A program made the position numbers and the translations under genes. A DNA stretch of 41,799 bases from Lachnospira eligens (GTDB taxonomy: Bacteria > Bacillota > Clostridia > Lachnospirales > Lachnospiraceae), in NCBI RefSeq assembly GCF_009680455.1, contig NZ_WKRD01000014.1:1-41799 (forward strand), given 5' to 3'. Under the pieces are notes generated by a model, which was given only the letters and a program-made list of their open reading frames with translations, ran no database searches and was not told where the DNA came from. Numbering within the stretch: position 1 is the first letter of the stretch; each line of letters opens with the position of its first letter. This document shows positions 33,501 to 40,671 of the stretch, piece by piece.

Positions 33501-34847
33501 TATATCAACATCCCAATTGTCAGCCACAAAATCTTCTATTACGCCACTTAAAAACATAAGATTTGACTGATAGAAACCTATAATATCTTTTATTATTTCT
33601 TTTTCATCAAGTGTCTTATCCTGATAAACATTTTGCAATTCATCATAAAGCGTTGAATATATTAATCTAGACCGTTCTAAAATACATGGTATTTTACTTT
33701 GCACAAACATATATGTATATTTGTCATCATCAAATTCAAGAGTTTTATTATATATAGAAATGAATTTATTATAATATTTTCTTAAATCTAAATCTAATTT
33801 CTCATTATAAATATTATCATAATTTAAAACTTCATCATAACTGCATCGTCCATGTGCATAGTACACTCTGCAGTTATCAATAGTCTCTCTAGCCTTCTGT
33901 ATATTTTCCTCTGTGCCTTTACCTCTGCAATACAAATCACTAAGAATAATTCTTTCATCATCATCACAACTATTTTGTATATTATTGAAGAGTTTTGTAT
34001 ATAGTTTATCTGATTTGCTTAGGTCATATTTTTTAAAGCCATAGTTTTCATATAATCTTGCTAATAAATAATCTTTTATACTACCATCTTCTGCATTATT
34101 CAGAATTTTAAGAATCCCACTATAATCTTTCCATAAATTTAATATAAAACATTTTTCTATCCAGAATGTGTCATCTAATTCATTCAGATATTGTAAAGCG
34201 ATAGATTTATCTGGATTTACAAACCTATTATCAGAGCTTACCATAGCCAAAGCAAATGCAGCTCTTTTTTCCCCCATATTCCATGCTTTGTCCAATAATC
34301 TTACTCCTGCATATTGCATATCTTTAGACTTAAAATCTTCTTTTACAATTGTATTAAAATCCAATTTAGTAAATTCATCTGGTAATTCTCCATTATCATT
34401 TTGCTTATAATTATAATCAAGATTTAATGCCCATAATTTAGCTGCATCATCATCCAAAAAGCATAAGCTCATACCTATTTCATATGTTGCTTTAGCATTT
34501 TCGCCGGCAATACTTAATAATAAATCTAATCCTTTTTTTATGTTCTCTTCGTCTCTTGTATTAACATAATACTTTCCTAATACTAATCTTGCATTCTTAT
34601 TAACTTCTAATTCTTCCTCTAATAAACTTATAGCTAAATCCTCATCTTTATCAATTAAAACTCCTTGCAAGTACAATTCAGCTAATTCAACTTTGGCATT
34701 TGAATTATTCAATTTTGCTGATTTTTTTAACCAATCAACATATGACTTATTATTCTGTTTATTCTTATAATATACTGCTAATTCATATTGTGCTTCAGCA
34801 TCATTCTCATATGCTCTTAATTCAAGTTCTTCAAAATTCTTATCCAT
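30531..34847 (-). CDS. Very large Sel1-like repeat / PH-like / zinc-ribbon protein (1438 aa)
   Basis: A 1438-residue soluble protein. Residues about 5-130 and 290-330 hold Sel1/TPR-like helical repeats (AEAQYELAVYYK, LYCRGKGTEENIQKA). The middle (about 350-1130) is helical, Lys/Glu/Asn rich and has no family I recognise. Two segments with a beta-strand pattern (near 1155-1230, GFALTNKGILYTDEQNEISM, and near 1335-1395, GFAITSKGVYTRK) look like bacterial PH-type domains. The end (1412-1438) is a zinc ribbon, CPNCG-x8-FCSKCG. AGGA precedes ATG 34847, which lies 9 nt after the small zinc-ribbon gene. Strongly AT rich. Function unknown; it looks like a scaffold. Confidence 0.8.
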   Translation of the reverse strand: MDKNFEELELRAYENDAEAQYELAVYYKNKQNNKSYVDWLKKSAKLNNSNAKVELAELYLQGVLIDKDEDLAISLLEEELEVNKNARLVLGKYYVNTRDEENIKKGLDLLLSIAGENAKATYEIGMSLCFLDDDAAKLWALNLDYNYKQNDNGELPDEFTKLDFNTIVKEDFKSKDMQYAGVRLLDKAWNMGEKRAAFALAMVSSDNRFVNPDKSIALQYLNELDDTFWIEKCFILNLWKDYSGILKILNNAEDGSIKDYLLARLYENYGFKKYDLSKSDKLYTKLFNNIQNSCDDDERIILSDLYCRGKGTEENIQKARETIDNCRVYYAHGRCSYDEVLNYDNIYNEKLDLDLRKYYNKFISIYNKTLEFDDDKYTYMFVQSKIPCILERSRLIYSTLYDELQNVYQDKTLDEKEIIKDIIGFYQSNLMFLSGVIEDFVADNWDVDIESDFCYKDFLKDIFEDTEYNNYINNVVEYIKSSYDYQQIELDKLVDEFNADCKNANVLKNTIKSKKTAEENLFSPITLGDVVMGAIAYGTMEDTKNEYNEYSSDVRTYIEAAEEEKADILEHVREKLADRCVDDYLEKLKGIISSDELKELYNKVLESKNEKISVIICRKIMDILKEAGIVSKLFDYDFSGEELFEKCKNASEPLRYLLLALETEPTNKKYYEYAISNYGDSNGNLYALAAMNGINIFSSIEKIIEDNISGSREDFEKILDNFSLDKNKYLEEYDEKHEQMLMDKIAAKKPEYSSDSVRQKILTEDYEKFLATLNTDTTEYLKKYLAVANSYSEINKIFDIKAEKIEFAKIIKYVCGNLLKIEVDVSLTEKQLKIAEGLILAYKNNKKITKDDFISLTLENDTMFNGKTADEIIKYELEQKDASSYIIAAKKLKEEQPVYSLLFIVKYFVFSDKYFNNNGDLCDVLTYLEKFEKDLYMAPVYDLYVAANRDWNELVSQKATDASINTIINEFKSLDDLGLIIDKLADSVHNYNDYEVIGKFISEAESKKVKLIKIAEDNKIINEAFNELSSAINNDFSILNRPAFIELLSERQYPENIQRSIRRLTDNKFYDNLFCKLDKYMANVKLSCNVESCFKYTSYVKNYRSLNETRQIVRGRYVPELEAAHKVFMPNDKDSDTEVLFFTMKDTLLSNEQGFALTNKGILYTDEQNEISMLDYNSIISFEVTRKFLSTKLMVVTSEGKIIELKNDFASDKMDDAVIYIKAMIKEIMASDIYIGESPVMVSNVTAPNNDMTKADNVTAESTDKVSDLRAGLNSNELPALLKQYFSTHAEPEKAMASSKLKAGLSLPSDCEVYYAQDATLLGSGKNGFAITSKGVYTRKMFEKNVIIKPLDVFKTGKQFSTDKSTPGLLLDGQFFVECLSGDKLVPLFNGLVEYLDKAKAENSAVSESDNSATKYCPNCGTALRGQAKFCSKCGYKL

Positions 34848-34856
34848 TTCAATATC

Positions 34857-35018
34857 CTACTTTCCTAAAATTCTGCTTTTAACCCAAACATGAGGTTTTG
34901 TCGTACCACTTAAAGTTTTACCTCTTCTAGGACATGTACCCGGATCTGGTCTTCCTTGTGTAATAGTTCTCGTTCTTGTACTTCCGCACCAGGAACATTT
35001 ATATTCAATAACTTTCAA
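34857..35018 (-). CDS. Small zinc-ribbon protein (53 aa), first gene of the zinc-ribbon operon
   Basis: A 54-codon frame encoding MKVIEYKCSWCGSTRTRT, then PGTCPRRGKTLSG and TKPHVWVKSRILGK. Ligands C8, C11 and C29, with H42 in the HxW place as likely fourth ligand, as in other small C-C-C-H ribbons of the CP-x-G-x-H-x-W type. Start is TTG 35018, preceded by GGAGG 8 nt upstream. It is followed after 9 nt by the 1438-aa gene, so all three zinc-ribbon genes should share one transcript. The basic surface suggests nucleic-acid or partner binding. Confidence 0.75.
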   Translation of the reverse strand: MKVIEYKCSWCGSTRTRTITQGRPDPGTCPRRGKTLSGTTKPHVWVKSRILGK

Positions 35019-35066
35019 ACTTATCTCCTCCTATTTATAATTTTTTCTACTAAATATCTAAAATTA

Positions 35067-35090
35067 TTTTAGTACAAATATTTACTAAAA
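35067..35090. promoter_or_regulatory. Palindromic operator between the XRE regulator and the zinc-ribbon operon
   Basis: TTTTAGTA (35067-35074) and TACTAAAA (35083-35090) are perfect 8-bp arms with an 8-bp spacer. Further half-sites stand at about 35048 (TACTAAAT) and 35095 (TAGTAAA). A TATAAT for the plus-strand regulator lies at 35115-35120. The place between divergent genes suggests autoregulation and operon control by the XRE protein. Confidence 0.65.
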
Positions 35091-35154
35091 TCAATAGTAA
35101 AGATTTATACTTAGTATAATTAAAGAAAAGGGCTCAATCGGAGGATATATCTTA

Positions 35155-35361
35155 TTGGATTACATTCGCAGAATTAGAGATTTAAGAGAAGATTCTGACT
35201 ACACACAAGAGTATGTTGCCCATGTATTAGGTACATCGCAAACTATGTATGCCCGCTATGAACGAGGTGCAAATGAATTGCCTATTCGACATTTAATCTC
35301 ATTATGTAAGCTCTACAATGTGTCTAGTGATTATCTTTTGGGATTATCAGACCAAAAATAA
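35155..35361 (+). CDS. XRE-family HTH regulator, divergent to the zinc-ribbon operon
   Basis: A 68-aa single-domain Cro/CI-type repressor: helices at RIRDLREDSDYTQEYVAHVL, recognition helix SQTMYARYERG, then LISLCKLYNVSSDYLLGLSD. All five helices are present and no sensor domain. Start is TTG 35155 with GGAGG about 10 nt upstream. A terminator follows directly. It faces the zinc-ribbon operon across 136 bp that hold a perfect palindrome, so it is its likely repressor. The signal that would lift repression is not visible. Confidence 0.88.
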   Translation: MDYIRRIRDLREDSDYTQEYVAHVLGTSQTMYARYERGANELPIRHLISLCKLYNVSSDYLLGLSDQK

Positions 35362-35402
35362 GAATGGTAAATATGAATTAATCATTTGCCATTCTTATTT
35401 TA
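35360..35402 (+). terminator. Terminator of the XRE regulator gene
   Basis: AAGAATGG (35360-35367) pairs with CCATTCTT (35389-35396), extended by AAAT/ATTT across a one-base bulge; TATTTTAAT follows. 35403-35551 holds nothing I can name. Confidence 0.75.
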
Positions 35403-35551
35403 ATCACCCCATCGGGTTAGTAACTCGTATTGATATCAAACAGGCTATCTACGAGGCTTTATTAAACATAAACTCTCTTAACCACATTCCTCATCATCTC
35501 TCCTCAGAAGTACCTAAAAAGGTGTCATAAGAACAAAATAAATATTATATT

Positions 35552-35588
35552 AAAAATCCTGAGCAATCATTCATATGACCACTCAGGA
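35552..35588 (-). terminator. Terminator of the DUF5688 - 93-aa gene pair
   Basis: TCCTGAG (35582-35588 on the complement) pairs with CTCAGGA (35557-35563), followed by TTTTTA on the minus strand. It lies 47 nt after the stop of the 93-aa gene. Confidence 0.7.
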
Positions 35589-35634
35589 CTTAATCATTAT
35601 TAGTTTTAGAATTATTTAATACTCTTCAACTATT

Positions 35635-35916
35635 CTAAAATAGTGTCTTCTGCAAACTCTCTGTCATTCTTCTACAGTCATCATCAAATACTCCAACATA
35701 TATATTCATACTTGTTACAAAACTGCTATGCCCTAATGTATATTGGATACCATCATCATCCGTCAGTATATAGAAGTTTCCACATGCACCATCTTCAAAA
35801 CATTCTTCTACAAGTCCAATGTGATACTTTGCATTATCTATCACCTTCTGTGGAATGCCTGCACAAGCCTGTATAACCTCTTGGAGCTCTTTTTCACTCC
35901 TAAATGTATATTTCAT
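35635..35916 (-). CDS. 93-aa protein of unknown function, partner of DUF5688
   Basis: A small acidic protein without signal or membrane segment. It begins MKYTFRSEKELQEVIQACAG and later has GNFYILTDDDGIQYTLGHSS and YVGVFDDDCRRM, suggesting a small alpha/beta domain. Not a family I know. AGGAGG lies 5 nt before the ATG and the DUF5688 stop is 9 bp upstream. A remnant of the same pair at 26490-26771 shows that the two genes travel together. The DUF5688 partner here is interrupted, so the pair may be inactive. Confidence 0.65.
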   Translation of the reverse strand: MKYTFRSEKELQEVIQACAGIPQKVIDNAKYHIGLVEECFEDGACGNFYILTDDDGIQYTLGHSSFVTSMNIYVGVFDDDCRRMTESLQKTLF

Positions 35917-35925
35917 GCCAGCCTC

Positions 35926-36777
35926 CTATTCCACAATGCTTACAGCGTCATTTACGGCGTTATAGTAATACAGATTGTCAGACAGTACATCTTCCTTCTC
36001 CAAGCTCTCTCTATTAGCTTCTTTAATCATTTGCTTAACATAGCCACAATTTACATATTTCTTATCCATTACCAAAAGCAGAAATTCATGTACGGAAGAT
36101 GGAATCATGTAAACACCATCCATATTTTTCTCTATACAGAAATTCTTCAACACATCTGGATACAAGATACATGAAGCCCCAAAATGCTTTTTGAAATTAG
36201 TCAATACAAAAATAGTCTCAGGAGTGTTGCTGACATCTTCCTGAGACTGGTTATCTATCTTTGATACAATATCCGTAAGTGACATGATACTCGGAGCATA
36301 GAGTTTCCGAGTATTCTTAGTCGCAAATGTATACAAATCATTTTCCGTAACTCCCAAATGCTCCATCAATGCATTTGTAACATCTGATGAAGCTGTAGCA
36401 TTGAAATCAATATCAATGATTAGCTTATATGTAATGGCTAAATCCGTACCTTTCAATAGCCTGTAAGGTATAGTCTTTAGTCTGCTCTTATTAGAATCAG
36501 CATTCACCAATGTATAGACAATCCTGTCTTTTAGCTTCTCCAAATTGATTTCACAATCAAACTTAGGAAACAGGCTTCTATTAATCACAGCTACAATCTC
36601 GTCAACTGATTCACTAGTCCAGTAACATATCTTTGCAACATTCATGTCTTTTCTCCTGACCTGAATTCCTTTCAGTTATGTGTCATTGTTCTTCATAACT
36701 TCAACACTTTTCACCTCATATTCTTCTCCAAGTTTTTTCTGCACTTCATTAATCACATCATTCATTTTGTCATCCAT
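35926..36777 (-). pseudogene. DUF5688 family gene interrupted by an in-frame TAA
   Basis: The frame from ATG 36777 (AGGAGG 5-6 nt upstream) encodes MDDKMNDVINEVQKKLGEEY and VMKNNDT, the usual DUF5688 N-terminus, then TAA at 36676-36678, and continues in the same frame with LKGIQVRRKDMNVAKICYW up to the normal end at 35926. The 239-aa part from ATG 36645 has no ribosome binding site of note (AGGAGA 9 nt before it is possible) and lacks the N-terminal strand. Without the stop the product would be 283 aa, the normal family size. Restart at 36645 or read-through could still give protein. Family function unknown. Confidence 0.75.
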
Positions 36778-36778
36778 A

Positions 36779-36925
36779 GTAACCTCCTATAAATAAAATA
36801 AGAGCAAGCACTTAAGTTTCTATACTCAAGTACTTGCTCTGTTTCTTTGTATCAAAGTTATTATATATAGTTTAAAGTTGGTGATTTACAGGTGATTTAT
36901 AAGATGTAATCTATAAACTGGAAAT
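36779..36925 (-). repeat. Leader segment with long hairpin, intact copy of 27519-27665
   Basis: Contains the hairpin AGAGCAAG-C-ACTT / AAGT-A-CTTGCTCT (36801-36840), followed on the minus strand by TTATTTTATTT. It lies between the 52-aa membrane gene and the DUF5688 gene, so the hairpin is probably the terminator of the 52-aa gene. The decayed copy at 27519 has lost several stem pairs. Confidence 0.8.
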
Positions 36926-36928
36926 TTC

Positions 36929-37087
36929 TCAATTCTTCATCTCTGTTTTTTCTTTTCCAATTAATAGACCAATCGTTGAAATAACAAAAATTAATGCTGA
37001 TGTTAGAGAAAAAATACCATCAGTAACCACAAATATGATAAACGTGGCTAATGGAATATAATTAAGAATACTTTTCAAAATTTTCAT
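36929..37087 (-). CDS. Small membrane protein of 52 residues
   Basis: Encodes MKILKSILNYIPLATFIIFV at the start, a second hydrophobic segment ALIFVISTIGLLIG and a charged tail KEKTEMKN: two membrane helices with a short loop. AAGGAGG lies 8 nt before ATG 37087 and a hairpin terminator follows, so it is probably a real gene. Unknown family; its neighbours are the DUF5688 module and DUF6061. Confidence 0.65.
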   Translation of the reverse strand: MKILKSILNYIPLATFIIFVVTDGIFSLTSALIFVISTIGLLIGKEKTEMKN

Positions 37088-37459
37088 ATCCAATCCTCCT
37101 TTTTAAAATCTCATTAATCTTATAAAATATTTTGTTCTAAAAATCCCGATTTTCTTTATTCTACAAACTTGAATTGAGATTTCATGTATTCCAAGGAATT
37201 TAATAATTGTTATATTTTATTATCAAATATCTCTCAAGCCCTTGAAAACACTAAGTTTATCGCAGGTGAGCTTTCCCTTATTGTTTCCCTTGTATTATAT
37301 TGTCCCACCAGTGTTTACGAACTCTGATAAGGGCAAATACAAGGGCAAGAAAATCCTATAAAACAGTATAACACAAAATTAAAACGACATGGTGAACTGA
37401 TTGAAATGCTTCTATTTTTTTAACAAATGATTGATTGAACGATAAGGAGATTTGATACG
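37088..37459. other. Gene-free stretch with direct-repeat scars
   Basis: No open frame with a ribosome binding site. GGGCAAATACAAGGGCAAG near 37334-37352 is a direct repeat of GGGCAA units, with CCCTTGTATTATATTGTCCC and an AGTTCG-like stretch before it. It could be the end of an integrated element. I see no gene. Confidence 0.3.
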
Positions 37460-37696
37460 ATGAGAACGATATTTGCAGAATACAATCCACACAGAAACAG
37501 CATTGATGTATATACCAGTGCTGGCTATATGCTCCGCATTGACTGCTGGGAAGCAGAAAAGAATTTAAAAACAACACCTGGATCAGATTGTGCATTAAAT
37601 GCACTTGCTATTGATGAACCACTTGAATATGCAAGATTGTATCTTGATGGAACGATGCAAATGTGGGTAGATGCGGAAGATTCCTTAGAAATTTAA
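37460..37696 (+). CDS. DUF6061 family protein
   Basis: A 78-aa protein beginning MRTIFAEYNPHRNSIDVYTS with RIDCWEAEKNL, DCALNALAIDEPLEYARLYLDG and a short acidic end. This is the usual DUF6061 layout (two strands, then an LxxL-DxPLEYAxL helix), common in mobile elements of Clostridia. Function unknown. AGGAG lies 10 nt before the ATG. Followed by a terminator. Confidence 0.75.
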   Translation: MRTIFAEYNPHRNSIDVYTSAGYMLRIDCWEAEKNLKTTPGSDCALNALAIDEPLEYARLYLDGTMQMWVDAEDSLEI

Positions 37697-37710
37697 TTCA
37701 AAGATAAATA

Positions 37711-37745
37711 AGGGACAAATAACCCTTTTAGATTTATTTGTCCCT
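37711..37745 (+). terminator. Probable terminator after the DUF6061 gene
   Basis: AGGGACAAATAA (37711-37722) pairs over 12 bp with TTATTTGTCCCT (37734-37745); ATTATTCTATATTTTTT follows. Confidence 0.65.
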
Positions 37746-37876
37746 ATTATTCTATATTTTTTCACTTCTGACAATGCAGATGAAACTTTTAAATTTGGTA
37801 TTTTCCAGTATCATTGTTCAGTTTTTTTCACCAGACAGGGCACTGTATCCATATTGTTTGTATGTATTTTCCCCTG

Positions 37877-39025
37877 TTACTCAATCATAATTTCCTTGAT
37901 AGAAATCTTCTTAATTTTTTCAGAATATATATACATCATAATTTCATAAATCGTGATAAAACAAGCAAGAGAAATAAGCATAGTAGGAAAGTCAAATTTA
38001 TACGTAGGTACACCCTCGACATCCTTAAATACAATATCCACCATAAGCCGAAGCAATCCATACTGATATACTGTTCCGATTATAAAACCAATATAGGACA
38101 GCGGTCTGTATCCTCCTAAAATTGCCCTGCAACATTCTTTCTGTGAATAGCCGAATACTCTCATCATAGCAATAGTTTTTGTATTTCCGTTTATTACTGT
38201 AGTTATAGCAAGAAACAGAGTTGTAAACGCTAATACAAGTCCGATGACCAACATCATCACACCCATCATTTCACTTGATAAATCTTTCATACTAAACGAC
38301 ATTTGTGTCATAGCTGAAAAGCAAAACGAAGCAAAAATAATGAAGAATACAAGTGCCTTTTTAGATTTCAAGGTATTCCTTTTCAAATACTCTACAAACG
38401 ACAATTCACTGCTTTTTTCGATTCTATGATTTGGTGTTTTAGAAGCAGTTTGCATATTATCTTTCAAAAGCAGCAACACAGGTTTTTTGAATTTGTACCA
38501 GGCATAATAAACTGAAAGTGCCGAAAAACACACAGTTGGCAATACCACAAAATAAAATAAAATGCTTGGATGAAAATTGATAGTTATCTCAGGAAGCATT
38601 TTATCTTCATTTTGTAGAGCGTAAAACCACGGCATTATAAGAAATGCTCCTGCATATCCGGTTACAGTTCCAATAAATATACTAATTCCGAATACCCAAA
38701 AGCTTTTTGCAATTTTGATATTTGAATATCCCAACGCCTTTAATATCCCAAGTTCCTTCTTATGCGTGTCAATATAATGCTTAATATAAAACAACAACAT
38801 AACAATCGCAGTTAAAAGCAAGCATCCGCCACTTACAAGGCAAACGACTTTTGCGGTAGAAACCTGAGCATTATAAAAAAACATTGATAATTCAGATGTA
38901 ATTTCACTCTCAATTAATCGAATATCAAAATAAAAGTTCAGAAACATTGTACAAACAAGAACAGCACAACAGGCTATAATGGAAATACCGATGAGTTTTG
39001 AAACATTTTTTATTCCAACGAGCAT
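37877..39025 (-). CDS. ABC transporter permease, FtsX/MacB type
   Basis: A 382-aa membrane protein with two FtsX domains: segments near 10-30, 60-85, 108-130, 155-172, then 225-245, 255-280, 308-330 and 345-365. Each FtsX core carries a typical loop, KKELGILKALGYSN (about 90-103) and TKTIAMMRVFGYSQKE (about 277-292). Full-length two-domain permeases are often longer (about 400-800), so the outer domain here is small. It starts 4 nt after the ABC gene. Such pairs export peptides or confer resistance to antimicrobial peptides. Confidence 0.85.
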   Translation of the reverse strand: MLVGIKNVSKLIGISIIACCAVLVCTMFLNFYFDIRLIESEITSELSMFFYNAQVSTAKVVCLVSGGCLLLTAIVMLLFYIKHYIDTHKKELGILKALGYSNIKIAKSFWVFGISIFIGTVTGYAGAFLIMPWFYALQNEDKMLPEITINFHPSILFYFVVLPTVCFSALSVYYAWYKFKKPVLLLLKDNMQTASKTPNHRIEKSSELSFVEYLKRNTLKSKKALVFFIIFASFCFSAMTQMSFSMKDLSSEMMGVMMLVIGLVLAFTTLFLAITTVINGNTKTIAMMRVFGYSQKECCRAILGGYRPLSYIGFIIGTVYQYGLLRLMVDIVFKDVEGVPTYKFDFPTMLISLACFITIYEIMMYIYSEKIKKISIKEIMIE

Positions 39026-39029
39026 ACCA

Positions 39030-39722
39030 TCACCACCCTATCTCATAAGCAGTCTTTTGTGCTTCATTTGTGTAAATTTCAGATATTTTTCCGCTATTCA
39101 TTTTTATAACTGTGTTTGCCATTTCCGCAATATTCAAATTGTGCGTTACCATTACAATCGTAAAACCATATTCCTTTTGAAGTTTACATATATAATCAAG
39201 AACCTGTCGTCCTGTTTGTTCGTCTAATGCTCCTGTCGGTTCGTCAAGAAATAATACTCTCGGTCTTTTTGCCAAAGCTCTTGCAATAGATACTCTTTGC
39301 TGTTCGCCACCCGAAAGTTCGCTGGGATATTTATGTAGTTTTTCTCCGAGTCCAACCGCTCTAATGACGTTTTTATAATCTTTATTATTTGCTAAATCAG
39401 CACCCATTTTTACATTTTTATCAACGCTCATATTGGGTAGCAAATAATACTGCTGAAAAATAAATCCGACATTTTCCTTACGAAATGAAGTTAATTCATT
39501 ATCAGAAAGTGCTGTAATATCCTTTCCGTCATAAAACACTTTACCGCTGTCAGGGCGTTCAAGACCTGAAATTACATTCAAAAAGGTTGACTTGCCAGAA
39601 CCAGATGCGCCGAGAATAACCACAAAATCATTATCCTCAATATCAAGACTGATGTCCTTTAATACTTGGAATCGGCTTTCTCCGTTTTGGTAGGATTTTA
39701 TTATATTTCTCGCTTTAATCAT
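39030..39722 (-). CDS. ABC transporter ATP-binding protein, MacB/LolD type
   Basis: A 230-aa ATPase: Walker A GASGSGKST (about residues 37-45), Q-loop QQYYLLPNMS, signature LSGGEQQR, Walker B VLFLDEPTGALD and H-loop VTHN. It energises the FtsX-type permease next to it. The ATG overlaps the stop of the tetR gene by 8 nt (ATGATTAA), and GAAGGAG lies upstream in that gene, so the two are translationally coupled. Confidence 0.93.
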   Translation of the reverse strand: MIKARNIIKSYQNGESRFQVLKDISLDIEDNDFVVILGASGSGKSTFLNVISGLERPDSGKVFYDGKDITALSDNELTSFRKENVGFIFQQYYLLPNMSVDKNVKMGADLANNKDYKNVIRAVGLGEKLHKYPSELSGGEQQRVSIARALAKRPRVLFLDEPTGALDEQTGRQVLDYICKLQKEYGFTIVMVTHNLNIAEMANTVIKMNSGKISEIYTNEAQKTAYEIGW

Positions 39723-40296
39723 TATTTTCTCCTTCCTTCAGCTTTTTCAAAATACTCATACATACCTCAGTAATCATTGTACTGATTTCTTCGTCTGTAA
39801 ATCGGCACATTTTTGTGGCACAAAGCGTTGCAATTCCGTGTGTATATATCCAAAGATGATGATACAGTTTTTTCCCAGCTGCCTTGCAAATTTTGTAATC
39901 ATCTTGAATTGACAATAGAATTTGCTCATAACTTTCATCTATCAGCGGAAGTACACCAGATAAGTCAGGAATTTGTTTTTGCTCCGTCATAAAGAGGAGT
40001 TGAAAAAGCTTAGGCTCATTAACAGCGAAGAGAATATATTGTGTACCCACCCCTTTAAACGGGGGCTCTGTTGTTAGTCCTTTATTGACATATTCTTTAT
40101 ACAGAGCTTTAGCAGATTTAATCATATCCTGCTGAACCTCCTCCATATTTTTAAATACAGTAAAAATGGGTCTTGCCGAACTACCGAGATATGTTCCTAA
40201 CGCTCTTGAAGTCAAAGCCTCATATCCGTCTGCCCTGACAATATTTAATGCGGCTTCAATAATTTCTGCTTTTGTAAATTTGGCTTTTGGTGGCAT
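39715..40296 (-). CDS. TetR/AcrR-family transcriptional repressor
   Basis: A 193-aa protein with an N-terminal HTH (residues 8-52: FTKAEIIEAALNIVRADGYEALTSRALG, then a recognition helix that reads SARPIFTVFKNMEEV). The remaining helices form the ligand-binding part. AGGAGAG stands about 8 nt before the ATG. It heads the tetR-ABC-permease operon; the promoter overlaps an 18-bp palindrome, so it should repress its own operon until an exported substrate binds. Confidence 0.9.
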   Translation of the reverse strand: MPPKAKFTKAEIIEAALNIVRADGYEALTSRALGTYLGSSARPIFTVFKNMEEVQQDMIKSAKALYKEYVNKGLTTEPPFKGVGTQYILFAVNEPKLFQLLFMTEQKQIPDLSGVLPLIDESYEQILLSIQDDYKICKAAGKKLYHHLWIYTHGIATLCATKMCRFTDEEISTMITEVCMSILKKLKEGENND

Positions 40297-40328
40297 ACTT
40301 TATCTCTCCTTTTACTAAATCGCTTGTT

Positions 40329-40374
40329 TTAAATCAGCTGATTTAATTATAATTGAAGCCCACCTGAAAGTCAA
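40329..40374 (-). promoter_or_regulatory. Promoter and palindromic operator of the tetR-ABC operon
   Basis: TTGACT (40369-40374), 17-bp spacer and TATAAT (40346-40351) form a near-consensus promoter on the minus strand. A perfect 18-bp palindrome TTAAATCAGCTGATTTAA (40329-40346) follows directly and covers the start-site region, a typical TetR operator position. Confidence 0.85.
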
Positions 40375-40412
40375 TAAGGCGGCAGAGATTAATTCCTTCA
40401 GCCTTATTGACT
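40369..40412. other. Perfect 12-bp inverted repeat over the -35 box
   Basis: AGTCAATAAGGC (40369-40380) and GCCTTATTGACT (40401-40412) with 20 bp between. One arm contains the -35 of the tetR promoter. It could be a second operator, or the end of an inserted segment. 40413-40671 shows no gene; GCCCTTGC and GGGCAAGG near 40492-40520 make another inverted pair. Confidence 0.6.
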
Positions 40413-40671
40413 GCTTATGAAAAGATGATTTCTTCGTTCATAATATCCCAATTGCTACACTTTGTTGTATTGCGTTATGCGTTTTTCCAGCCCTTGCTTT
40501 TACCATTATGAACAGTCAGGGCAAGGGGAACATAGTGTGAAATCATATAAAGGGATAAAGCGAACACATTACAATGAATCCTTTGTTTTCAAAGCTTTTG
40601 TAGGATTTTATTAAAATACAAAGAGGTGTGATTAAGCACATATATAAAATTGTGTGTTTACAATCGGATTT

